The translations under genes were made by a program, and so were the position numbers. The notes under the pieces are model-generated. The model was given only the letters and a program-made list of their open reading frames with translations, ran no database searches and was not told the DNA's origin. From Macrothele yani (Eukaryota; Arthropoda; Arachnida; Araneae; Macrothelidae): a DNA stretch of 64,000 bases. Where the stretch lies: contig CM077027.1 in assembly GCA_039090855.1 (NCBI GenBank), positions 103,582,424-103,646,423 of the forward strand, in the 5' to 3' direction. Positions 23,015-32,896 of the stretch are shown in pieces; position 1 is the first letter of the stretch, and the number at the start of each line of letters is the position of its first letter.

Positions 23015-23465
23015 TTTTTTTTAATTGGAGGATTAACGACCACCGTGTGTAACTCGATGGACTATAAGCATGCAGTCGCCCGTCCTTGTTTAGAGTCACT
23101 GGTTTTTTTGTTTTTATTGGAGGTTTAACGACCGCCGTGAGCGCTTCAATGGACTATAAGCAGTCGCCCGTCCCTAATTTAGGGTCACTGGTTCCAGGGA
23201 AGGGAGAGAGCCAGTGCCGTAAGACAAACACAACAACCATGCCTCACCGGGATTCGAACCCGGACCCCGTTCGGACGAGTGATCAGAGGCCATCGCTTAG
23301 ACCACTGCGCCACCGAGGCGGCTGTCACTGGTTCCAGGGAAGGGAGAGAGTCAGTGTCGTAATACAAAACACAACATCCATGCCTCACGGGATTCGAACT
23401 CGGACCCTTTTCGGACGAATAATGATCAGTGGCCATCGCTTAGACCACTGCGCCACCGGGGCGGC
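23015..23465 (-). repeat. SINE-A, split by another SINE-A
   Basis: The 3' part (23015-23102) and the 5' part (23324-23465) form one diverged SINE-A on the minus strand. The break is at GTCACTGG, which is repeated on both sides of the inner SINE. Confidence 0.85.
23103..23322 (-). repeat. SINE-A, full length, inserted into another SINE-A
   Basis: Complete minus-strand SINE with flanking GTCACTGG at 23095-23102 and 23324-23331. It is less diverged than its host, which agrees with the order of insertion. Confidence 0.88.
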
Positions 23466-23466
23466 T

Positions 23467-23690
23467 AATATGTCTATGCCTAACGCATAAGCTTGGGCCT
23501 TTTTAACAGTTTTTCTTCCGTAGTTCTCATATTCATAAGGTTTAGACACCAAGTCAGGTTAGTATTATTGCGCTTGTGCATTAAATATTAATGCCTAAGC
23601 CTTTTTACCAGTTATTCCATCGTGTTCATATTTATATGGTTTAGACACCAAGCCAAGCTAGTATTATTGCGAATCGCATTGAGGAAAGCA
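23467..23690 (-). repeat. Two units of the minisatellite found at 42.2-43.9 kb, inverted
   Basis: Reading in reverse complement, the phrases GGTTTAGACACCAAG, TTAGTATTATTGCGCTT and GCCTTTTTAACAG correspond to CTTGGTGTCTAAACC, AGCGCAATAATACTAA and CTGTTAAAAAGGC of the array at 42240-43930. The unit is about 115 bp. Confidence 0.8.
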
Positions 23691-23699
23691 TACGATTTC

Positions 23700-25040
23700 G
23701 GTCGTCTTTCCATCCGTCTCTCTGCCCTGCAAGAACTGTACTTAAGCTTCAAAATGTTGATCTGCTCATTTTTTCTTTTTCATGGACGGAAAGAACTATA
23801 AGACTCCAGATTATTCCTTCCGTCTTTTTCCCAGTCAGTTTCTCTGTGTGTCCGTCCACAGAAAACATATTTATGTTTTTACCGGATAGGGAAGACACTC
23901 GGTCTGTGACTGATAGATACAGGCATGCGTACGAGATTATTGCTGTCTATCCGTCAGCAGAAACCGTATCTTCCCTTCTTACGATCAGATCGAAGCAATT
24001 CTTTATGTGATTTACTAAGAGAGATTGGAAAGATTATCGATGTCTGTTCTTCCACTTCCGCCTGTTCGTCCGTCTGTAGAAATAATACTTTCGCTTAGAA
24101 ATGTTGATCAGAAAAAATCATTCTCTTCCCCAAACGAAGAAACATCAGCGCAAAATTTCACAAATCTCTTCTTCTCTTCTTCTATTCATCCAAGCATCCA
24201 TTCTTCACTTTGTCTGTCTGTCCGCAGAAATTCAGACTGTGCTTCTGACAATCAGATCAAGGAAATTCCTTTCGTGGCTTATAGTAAAAAGCATGATATT
24301 ACCAATGTTTGTCTATCCGTTTCTTGGTCTGCCCATCCGTCAGTGAAAACGATATTACCGCGTCTAATTATCGAATTGAAGAAATTAATTCTCTGAGCTA
24401 TAGGGCAAAATTCAAGCGCAAGATATCACAGATTAGTCTTTCCTTCCATCCATTCCTCAGTTGATCTGTCTGTCTGTCCGCAGGAATTCAATCTCTACTT
24501 ATGACGGCCCGAACAAAGAAATTTGTTTTGTGACTTATAAGGAAAGGTATGGTATTACCAATCAGTACCTGTCCCTTCTTTTCGTGGTCTGTCCGTCAGT
24601 AAAAATGACATCTCGGTTTCTAATTATCGGATTAAAGAAATTATCTGTGCTATAGGGAAAAACGTGACCGTGAGATATCACAAATCTCCGGTTCCATCAA
24701 TCGATTCCACGTCTTGTCTATCTGTCGGTCCGTCCGTCCGCAGAAATTCAGACTGCTTCTGAGGGCCCGAGCGAAGAAATTCGTCTTGTGATTTATAGAA
24801 AAAGGCATAAGCATGGTATTGCCAACGTCTGTTCTCCCTATTACTTAGTCTGTCTGTTTGTCAGAAGGAACGATATCTCTTCTTCTAATAATAGGACTGA
24901 AGAAATTCCTGATTCGATGGAGAAAAAATATGCACAAAATTTTCGGCAGTAATAGAATACTGGTGAATGTTATGTATAGGATAGAAAACACAACGTGCCA
25001 GTTTTCAACATGCCTGTCGTTTCGCCCTTCCGTCGGTCGA
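23700..25040 (+). repeat. Degenerate tandem repeat, about 127 bp monomer in 255 bp dimers
   Basis: Motifs like GTCTGTCTGTCCGCAGAAATTC recur at about 24214, 24468 and 24730, alternating with GTCCGTCAGTAAAAATGA-type half units. Other shared landmarks are GAAGAAATTC and GATATCACA. The spacing gives dimers of about 255 bp with roughly five dimers. Open frames here (24025-24396 and others) follow from the repeat and not from a gene. Confidence 0.7.
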
Positions 25041-25100
25041 GTTATCTGAGTAAAGACTCAGTGTATATTCGTGCTGAGTCAGGATAAGCTGTTTCATATA

Positions 25101-26528
25101 CACTGGCGGAAAGTGAAAAAAGAACACCAAGAAGAAATTGGCGGACGATCATGAAATTTACATATGTTAATGGGGTCGAGTTTACGTAGGTGTGATGTTA
25201 ATTTCGGAACTAACCGGTGAGCGCTTACGTCACAGCACGGCATAATATGCAAATTATCGTCGGTGGTATTTAAGGAGTACGGCGAAGTAAATGCAATCAG
25301 TCGTCGGCGTACGGACACGTGCGAAGACGCCGAAGAAGCTGCAATGCCGGGATATGGAAGACGTGTACGATTTCAGCAGTTATCGGACTTTGAGCGTGGT
25401 CGTCTAGTCTGACTCCGCGAGGCCGGATGGTCGTATCGTCGTATTGCGGAGTGAATTGGACGGGAAGTATCGGTGGTGGTACGATGGTGGCGTATATGGT
25501 CCGAAGAACATTCCCACACGAGAAGACGTGGAACCGGGAGTTACAGACGGACTGATGAGCGGACCGATCGATGCATAAGAAAAGCGGCGTTGTCAAGCAG
25601 AACATCCACTGCGACGCAAATCCGAGCTGCCGTTGCAGCTGAGGTGACTGCGAACAACCCACAACCGTCTACTGGATGCAGGACTACGTGCACGTGTGCC
25701 TCTGGCATGTGTACCTCTGACTCCAGCCCACCGTCAGGAACGGCTGCAGTGGTGTCGCCAACCTCTGCACTGATGAACACAATGGCGATATGTCGTGTTC
25801 AGCGATGAAAGCAGATTCTGCTTGGGAGCCTCCGATGGCCGTATGCCTGTTCGCAGACTCACAGGGGAGTGTCTCCACTCTTCTTTCATCCGCCAGCGAC
25901 ACACAGGGCCTACACCTGGTCTCCTGGTGTGGGGAGAGATCAGCTATCGCTCCCGTACACAACTAGTGTTTGTACTGGGTACGTTAAACAGCACCTCCTA
26001 CATCAACAACATCATTCAGCCCTTTGTTGTGCCATTTGTAAGGTCGGTCCATCGTGGTGTTTTCCAGCAAGATAACGCGCTCCCACACACTGCACGTGAA
26101 ACGTAACATGCACTTCAGGATGTGAGACAACTTCCATGGTCTGCACGTTCACCGGATTTGTCCCCCATTGAGCACGTGTGGGATTTTATGGGACAGCGAC
26201 TTATCCGGTCTCCACGGCCAGCCACGACCATCCCCGATTTACGCGTCTAGGTTGAGGATGCTTGGAACTCAATACCCTAAACTTACATCCAACATCTGTA
26301 CGACAGACTCCATGCCAGAATTGCTCAGTGTGACGCAGTTCATGGCGGTTCAACCTCGTACTAACCATGTTACATGGAAATGTTATTTTTCAGTTTACCA
26401 GCAAATACAGCTGTATTTTGCCATAATGTTTTGATCACGTTATCCTCTGTATTCCGTTATTATGCTGAATAAATTTCGTTGGTATCAGACGTCACCTTGG
26501 TGTTCTCTTTTTTCACTTTCCGCCAATG
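25101..26528 (+). mobile_element. Tc1/mariner element, family Tc1-A, copy 2
   Basis: Terminal repeats begin CACTGGCGGAAAGTG and end CACTTTCCGCCAATG (one change), with TA at 25099-25100 and 26529-26530. Length 1428 bp, one base shorter than copy 1. Confidence 0.95.
25344..26364 (+). pseudogene. Tc1-A transposase, several lesions
   Basis: Starts MPGYGRRVRFQQLSDFERG and ends HGGSTSY. The TGA at codon 23 (25410-25412) is the same as in copy 1. A second TGA follows in the helix-turn-helix (YRRIAE, stop, IGREV), and there are frameshifts after the motif AAVAAEVTA and before VFSDESRF, plus a TAG at PDLRV near 26250. FSDESRF, QQDNALPH and SPIEHVWD are still visible. Confidence 0.9.
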
Positions 26529-26530
26529 TA

Positions 26531-27287
26531 TATCGGATTACTTGCCCCCCCGTCCCATCCCCTCTCACACACACATTTTGTAATGGAAAATGGTTAGGAA
26601 AACTTCCTTTCCGTGAAGGTATAGCAAATGAAACATAATCCCTTATGCGTAAAAGAAATCCCGCGTAAGAATGAAAGAAAATTAAATACCTGTATGCGGG
26701 GTTCTCATGCAAACATCTCGAAATTTGCGCAGCATGCCGTCAAATTTCATTATATAGGTATAGTATGTAAAGGAAATGTATAATCTATTTGCCTGACGCA
26801 TAATGATTATTTCAAACAATTTTTTATGGTCGTTTCTTTAGATTTGTCAATGTTTTCATTCATTAAAGAATAAAAGGATGAGAAAGCTAGTAAAATTCTG
26901 CGTTAAAGATTTTTTTGCATATACAAATCAAATTCTAGGTAAACTTGTGTTGGTTTATTTTGGTGATCTTCTGTAGATATCGAATAAAATGGCAAAAACT
27001 TTTACATTAATTCAGATGCACCGGGAAAGGACTGGCGTCTTCGAACTACGACTATGGTGATATGCTTATGGAATTTAACTTCAGCTCGTGTGATTAGATG
27101 CATTTCAGGAATTTTTTAAGAACAGGTTAGCGCTAACTAGTGCAGTAAAGAAAGCTTGCTTCAGTCGTCTAATGAGGGTAACTGTTCAAATTGTTAGGCA
27201 AAAGATGTGCTTGGGCATTATTTGCAACATTTCAGCAAAGGGGTTGCTTGCTAAGTAAAATTAGACCTAAGCTTTTTCATTTCTTAT
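26531..27287. other. Unassigned DNA
   Basis: No gene or known repeat is recognised in this stretch. Confidence 0.5.
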
Positions 27288-27677
27288 GAGCCCTCGAGGA
27301 TGCAAGACAGCTCTATTTTAGAATGTATGAAAGAATGCCCACGGAAAAAATTCCCACTTCTCAAAAATAGGAAAAATGCCCACTTCTCAAAAATAGGGAA
27401 AATGCCCACTTCTCGAAAATATGTCAACTGTCGACTGATATCTCTTACGGCTGTTAAAAACATGGTCTTTTTTTTATTTCATAGCCCTCGAGGATGCAAG
27501 ACAGCTCTATTTTAGAATGTATGAAAGAATGCCCACGGAAAAAAATTCCCACTTCTCAAAAATAGGAAAAATGCCCACTTCTCAAAAATAGGGAAAATGC
27601 CCACTTCTCGAAAATATGTCAACTGTCGACTGATATCTCTTACGGCGGTTAAAAACATGGTCTTTTTTTTATTTCAT
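27288..27677 (+). repeat. Tandem duplication, 195 bp x 2
   Basis: Units 27288-27482 and 27483-27677 are almost identical, beginning AGCCCTCGAGGATGCAAG. Each unit holds an internal triplet of about 26 bp containing CCCACTTCTCAAAAATAGG. The near-identity means a recent duplication. Confidence 0.9.
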
Positions 27678-27733
27678 TAAGAAAGGCCTTAATTTCAACT
27701 AAACAGACGACAAAGATGGTCAGGTCGGGGTTC

Positions 27734-27953
27734 TTTTTTTTTTTTTTTAGTGGAGGTTTAACGACCACCGAACAACTCAATGGGCTATAAGCAGTCGCCC
27801 GTCCCTAATTTTGGGTCACTGGTTCTAGGGAAGGGAGAGAGCCAGTGCCGTAAGACAAACACAACATCCATGCCTCACCGGGATTCGAACCCGGACCCCT
27901 TACGGACGAATGATCAGAGGCTATCGCTTAGACCACTGCGCCACCGGGGCGGC
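27734..27953 (-). repeat. SINE-A, full length, with 12 bp target duplication
   Basis: Complete minus-strand SINE with AGGTCGGGGTTC at 27722-27733 and 27954-27965. The right-hand target copy ends directly against a foldback element. Confidence 0.92.
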
Positions 27954-27966
27954 AGGTCGGGGTTCG

Positions 27967-28727
27967 GACAACTGGTCACAAATGTTTAAGGGTCGTATAA
28001 AAATTGCAGTTTCTTGGCCCTATAATGGGAATTGAATTGGGAACTTCAAATAAATTTCAAGAAAACGTTCTATGTAAGTTAAGATGAGAATTGTGTACTT
28101 TAATTTTGGGGAATTAAATTGCAATTACTTAGTACGGTTTTTTTTTAAACTACGGTGTTCAACGAAACAATGTTGTTTTTTTATTGAAGGTTTAACGACC
28201 ACCGTGAGCAACTCAATGGGCTATAAGCAGTCGCCCGTCCCTAATTTAGGGTCACTGGTTCCAGGGAAGGGAGAGAGCCAGTGCCGTAAGAAAAACACTA
28301 CATCTATGCCTCACCGGGATTCGAACCCGAACCCCTTTTGGACGAATGATCAGAGGCCATCGCTTAGACCACTGCGCCACCGGGGCGGCACAATGGGGTT
28401 GCAGCATGAGTCATGCTATGTTCGGAAAAGGACGATAAAGTAAAGTGGGATTTTTTAATAACGCTACTCTTTTACTTAGGCACTAAATATTTACATAACA
28501 TGCCAAGGTATTAATATTGCAATATTAATAACTTGGTAATTTATAGAGGTATCTATATAGATTGTAATCTATAAGGGCTACCTACCTGGAAGTTGACAAG
28601 GTAATATCAAAAGGGCGATTTTTGTGCAACCCGCTAACAGTTTTTGCGGTGACCCTACATGAAAGTGGACACAAAGGGGGAAAATTCAATTTTTATACGG
28701 TTTCTTAAGCTTTTGTGACCAGTTGTC
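27967..28727. mobile_element. Foldback/MITE-like element FB, copy 1
   Basis: Ends are inverted repeats of about 45 bp: GACAACTGGTCACAAATG...GTATAAAAATTG at the left and CAATTTTTATACGG...TTTTGTGACCAGTTGTC at the right. No open frame of its own. The same end sequence (AACTGGTCACAAA) is used by the larger foldback at 29405-30481. SINE-A interrupts it at about 28175. Confidence 0.7.
28175..28389 (-). repeat. SINE-A, full length
   Basis: Complete minus-strand SINE inside foldback copy 1. ACAATG flanks it on both sides (28167-28172 and 28390-28395), a short target duplication. Confidence 0.88.
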
Positions 28728-29404
28728 AGTGTGGCAAGTGGTCTTAAACTCGGTCAGAACATTAGTATGTCTAAGTAAGTGATAAAAAAATAATAAGTAG
28801 GAGGCAGTATATCAGTCATCGAGTGTTTAAAAAGGACCCAGGCTGCAGGCCCCATTGTAGTAATTTTGTAATTTCCCAATTTGGGGCACTGAATGTCGTG
28901 GGTTTATGAATTAACATTTTCAAAGTATCTTTCTGGGCACAGACTTATTACTTAGGTGTACCTTGACACCAGTACTTAGCCTATGCAATACCTTAGCCTA
29001 TCCAATACCTTGTGAGTTCTTTTCATTTAGCCATGTGTTTAAAACTCCTCAGTTTGGGTCTTAGATAAATCCGCGACTCCCTAATTCCCGGTGAAAAGAA
29101 TGCTGGAGATGCTTTCCCTTAAGCGTAGTTACTCTTCTTGGAAGAGCCAAGCGCCTGTTGATTCGAACAATGAACGTCGTCGGCCATCTTGGAAACAAGT
29201 TCCGATGGCCTTATAATGCTAGGTAACATTATATGGTTTAGCAGAGGAAGTATTCTGATTAGTTTACAAATGCATCATTTTTTTCTGTGTGCATTTTTTT
29301 CCTATTTTCGAGAAGCGGGCATTTTTCTGTGCGATTTTTTTTGGTGGGTATTCTTTACTCATGCCCTATTATAAACGTATAAACGGATGTCAGAGAACTA
29401 CCAC
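28728..29404. other. Unassigned DNA
   Basis: No gene is recognised. The stretch has short internal duplications such as CTTAGCCTATGCAATACCTTAGCCTATCCAATACC near 28976, seen as two close repeats. Confidence 0.5.
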
Positions 29405-30481
29405 CGGAGAACTGGTCACAAAAATTTTAATGGACCGTATAAAATTTCGTTTTCGACCTCTTTGTGGCCACGTCGCTAGGTTGGTTATCTGAATCACATT
29501 AAGTTTCCGTAATTTCGTATTTTCTTAATTGTGATATTTAATGTAATTTTTTATTAAAAAAAATGTTAGAACTCAACAAAATAAACTTCACGATTTAAAA
29601 CTACAAACTACAGCTCGACAGATTCTCTTCGGGCATGTGCAAACTCAGGAAACCTGTCCGAAAGGGGGAGGGGGAAGGGGTTTAATACGAAAAATATAAA
29701 GAATTTCTGGTCTGATCCGGAGATTTTCAGCGTTTGCAAACTACAACTCTACAGATTATATGAGGGCACGTTCAAACGTACGAAACCTGTCGGGGGGGGG
29801 GAGGCTTAAGCCCGAAAATATAAAACATAAAGAATTTGTATCGTAATCAGGAGATTTTCAGCGTTTACATACACTACAACTCGAAAAATTCTCTGCTGGC
29901 ATGTACGAATAAATGAAACCTGTCGCGGAGGGGAAGGGGGGGGGTTAAGACCGAGAAAATAAAATGTAAAGAATTTGTAGCCTAATCGAGAGATTTTCGG
30001 CGTTTACAAAATACAACCCAACAAATTATCTGACGGAGCGTGCAAACGCAGAAAACCGGCCTGGTACTAAGCCCCCCCCCCCACACACACACACACACAT
30101 ACACCAGCACATGCCGCAGAGAATTTGTTCAGCTGTAATTTGTAAACGCTGAAAACCTCCGGATCGGACCAGAATTTCTTTGTATTTTATATTTGTCGTA
30201 TTAATCCCCCTCCCCTACAAGTTTCATGAGTTTACACATTCCCGCAGAGAATTTGTTGAGCTGTAGCTTGTAGTTTTAAACCGTGAAATTCTTTTGTTGA
30301 GATCTAGACTATAAACATTTTTTTATAAAGAATTAATTACATAATATATCACAATTAAGAAAATACGAAATTACGGAAACTTAATGTGATTCAGGTAACC
30401 AACCTCTAGAGACGTGGCCACAAAGCGGTCGAAAACGCAATTTTCATACGGCCTCTTAAAATTTTTGTGGCCAGTTCTCCG
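29405..30481. mobile_element. Foldback element FB, copy 2, with internal tandem repeats
   Basis: Outer arms of about 240-265 bp (29405-29640 and 30215-30481) are reverse complements, starting CGGAGAACTGGTCACAAAAA. Between them are about four diverged units of roughly 115-130 bp containing GAAACCTGTC, a G-run, AGAATTTGTA and GGAGATTTTCAGCGTTTAC; the last is inverted. There is no coding sequence. The structure matches foldback-type elements whose arms are built from repeats. Confidence 0.75.
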
Positions 30482-30892
30482 CTTTGTCTTTGGCCCGAAA
30501 ATCATGGAAATGGCTAAATTTCTTATTGAAAATCAAATATTGAAAAAATGTTTTGTGAGCAATAGTTGCTCAAGTAGTGCGAAATATAGCCACACGATAT
30601 TTATTTGTTCAGAACAATTTTATGGCCCTGAAATGGCAATGTGGCTAGTTCTCCGTACCCGATTGTAAACTGTTTTCCGTGGAAAAAGAGTTTAATGCCA
30701 ATAAATGGAACTCTCCTTTCGTTACATCCAATGAAATAAAGGTTCACCCAATCAAACGAAAGCTTCAGAATGTACAAATTAATTTCAAGGGCACTTTGTA
30801 AATGCACTTATCATTATCTGCAATCATTATGGAATTCGCAATGTACTGGCTGTGCAAGGACAGCATGTAACTGCACAACTGTTAAGTAGTGG
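30482..30892. other. Unassigned DNA beside the foldback
   Basis: A further end-like sequence GTGGCTAGTTCTCCG near 30640 suggests another, decayed foldback end. Otherwise nothing is recognised. Confidence 0.4.
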
Positions 30893-31345
30893 TCCTCCAT
30901 TGTATAGGATAATTCATAAAGAAGTATACAGTTTCAACGCACTATAAAACAAGAACAATGTAAGATATTTTATGTTACCTGCAACAAAATTGTAGGGGAA
31001 TGTTTAAAGTTTTTTTAGAGACAGTCACAGATGTTCTATGTGTGCACACTTAGTCACACGACACACATCGAGCCGGTAATCCATTTACGCCCAAACGCGA
31101 GGTAAGATATCTGAATCAAGTGCAGACTGTGCAGTGATAATGGCTGTGATACGCTGTTTCAGCTCCTCTAAATCAACAGGAAATGGAGGGGCGAATACCT
31201 TGTCCTTTACGTACCCCCACAGGAAAAAGTCATAAGGTGTTAAGTCAGGACTTCTGGGTGGCCATTGGGTCAGTGGCAGTGTTTCTTTCAGGACGTTTTG
31301 ACCGGGGGTGTGAATGGAACCTTAGAGGGGGCAAGTTTTCCATTT
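30893..31345 (-). pseudogene. Mariner-like transposase C-terminal remnant
   Basis: On the minus strand the frame reads FFLWGYVKDKVFAPPFPV, then DLEELKQRITAIIT and a terminal CAHIEHL, with one stop. This is the C-terminal part of an arthropod transposase of the PPRSPDLTPYDFFLWGYVK type. The left end carries the terminal sequence GTATAGGATAATTCATAAAG, matching the reverse complement of a fragment at 40330-40502. The rest of the gene is missing. Confidence 0.7.
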
Positions 31346-31371
31346 GCTATATTCATATATACCTTTTACTG

Positions 31372-31374
<3 letters not shown>

Positions 31375-31430
<56 letters not shown>
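31375..31430. repeat. (TA)n microsatellite
   Basis: About 56 bp of TA repeats. Tc1-B copy 2 begins exactly at its right end, as expected for an element that integrates at TA. Confidence 0.95.
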
Positions 31431-31433
<3 letters not shown>

Positions 31434-32854
31434 TGACGGAAAAAATCCCAACACCAAGAAGGGGTTGTGTTAGATAAACGACAGTTGGTAGGCAGTGAGA
31501 GTACATCGGTAAGATGACGTCTATGCAAATTTCGCGCTCGGCGCATACGTGTGGCACTAGTAGCGCCCCTCGGAACATGCAAAGCAGGTTTGCTGTAAAT
31601 ACGCGCTGTAACGTTCGTGAGCGTTAGTTATCGTTGAGATTCGACGTAGGGTGTTGATGTTAGTCAATAATGCCTTTAAGAAGACGAAGAAGCCATTATC
31701 AACAGCTCACGGAGTTTGAACGAGGTCGTGTATTAGGGCTACGAGAAGGTGGATTTTCTTTCAGCAATATCGCAGAACGACTTGGCAGGAATGTAGCCAC
31801 TGTGCACGATTGTTGGCAGCGGTGGTCAAGGGAAGGTACTGCCTCAAGAAGACCGGGTTCCGGCCGGCCACGTGGCACTACTGAGAGGGAAGACCGCCGT
31901 GTACGGCGTATGGCCGTAGCGCATCGTACTGCGTCTGCGGCAGCAATTCGAGCGGCGGTAGCCACCACTGTGACACAACGAACTGTTACAAATCGGTTAC
32001 TTGAAGGACAGCTCCGAGCCAGACGCCCTGTAGCGTGCATTCCAGTTACTCCAAACCACTGCCGTTTGCGACGTCAGTGGTGTCAAGCTAGAGCTCATTG
32101 GAGGACGGAGTGGAGATCTGTTGTGTTTTCTGATGAAAGCCGGTTCTGCCTGGGTGCCAGTGATGGCCGTGTGTTGGTTAGAAGGAGGCCAGGTGAGCGC
32201 CTGCAACCAATCTGTCTGCTGCCGAGACACACTGGACCTACACCTGGAGTTATAGTCTGGGGAGCAATTTCCTATGACAGCAGGAGCACTCTCGTGGTTA
32301 TCCCACGTACCCTGACGGCACAGTTGTACGTCGGTCTGGTGATTCAACCTGTTGTGCTGCCATTCATGAACAGCATTCCAGGGGGTGTTTTCCAATAGGA
32401 TAACGCTCGCCCGCATACCGCTGTTGTAACCCAACATGCTCTACAGAGTGTCGACATGTTGCCGTGGCCTGCTAGATCACCAGAGTATTCACCAATCGAG
32501 CACGTATGGGACATCATTGGACGACAACTCCAGCGTCAACCCCAAACAGCATTAACCGTCCCTGTATTGACCGACCAAGTGCAACAGGCATGGAACTCCA
32601 TCCCACAAACTGACATCCAGCACATGTACGACACAATGCATGAACGTTTGCGTGCTTGCATTCAACATTCTGGCGGTTACACCGGTTATTAATGTACCAG
32701 CATTTCACATTTAAAATGGCTCTTCTCGCGCTTACAATAAGCTGTGATCTTGAAACCTTAATCGATTAAATATGTTACCTATACAAATGTATTGCCGCCA
32801 TTTCATTCCTCTACAACTATTTTTTCGTGGTGTTGGGATTTTTTTCCATCAGTG
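31431..32854 (+). mobile_element. Tc1/mariner element, family Tc1-B, copy 2
   Basis: Terminal repeats CACTGACGGAAAAAATCCCA and its inverted counterpart ending CCATCAGTG enclose 1424 bp, with TA on both sides (31429-31430 and 32855-32856). Its transposase is almost intact. Confidence 0.95.
31670..32692 (+). pseudogene. Tc1-B transposase with a single stop codon
   Basis: The frame of 340 codons starts MPLRRRRSHYQQLTEFERG and ends SGGYTGY. It contains a paired-type helix-turn-helix (residues 10-60), GSGRPRGT, VFSDESRF, then GGVFQ followed by TAG at codon 243 and DNARPHTA, and SPIEHVWD. The TAG replaces the second Q of QQDNARPH, a C-to-T change, one residue before the catalytic aspartate. By my count 32 residues separate that aspartate from the catalytic glutamate. 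Everything else is open. Confidence 0.93.
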
Positions 32855-32896
32855 TATATATATGTGGGATGTAAGGTCAGGTGATGCGTAACATCG

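Noticed and set aside
31183..31582. Open frames with long tyrosine-isoleucine runs
   Set aside because: They are translations of the (TA)n tract in several frames and not proteins.
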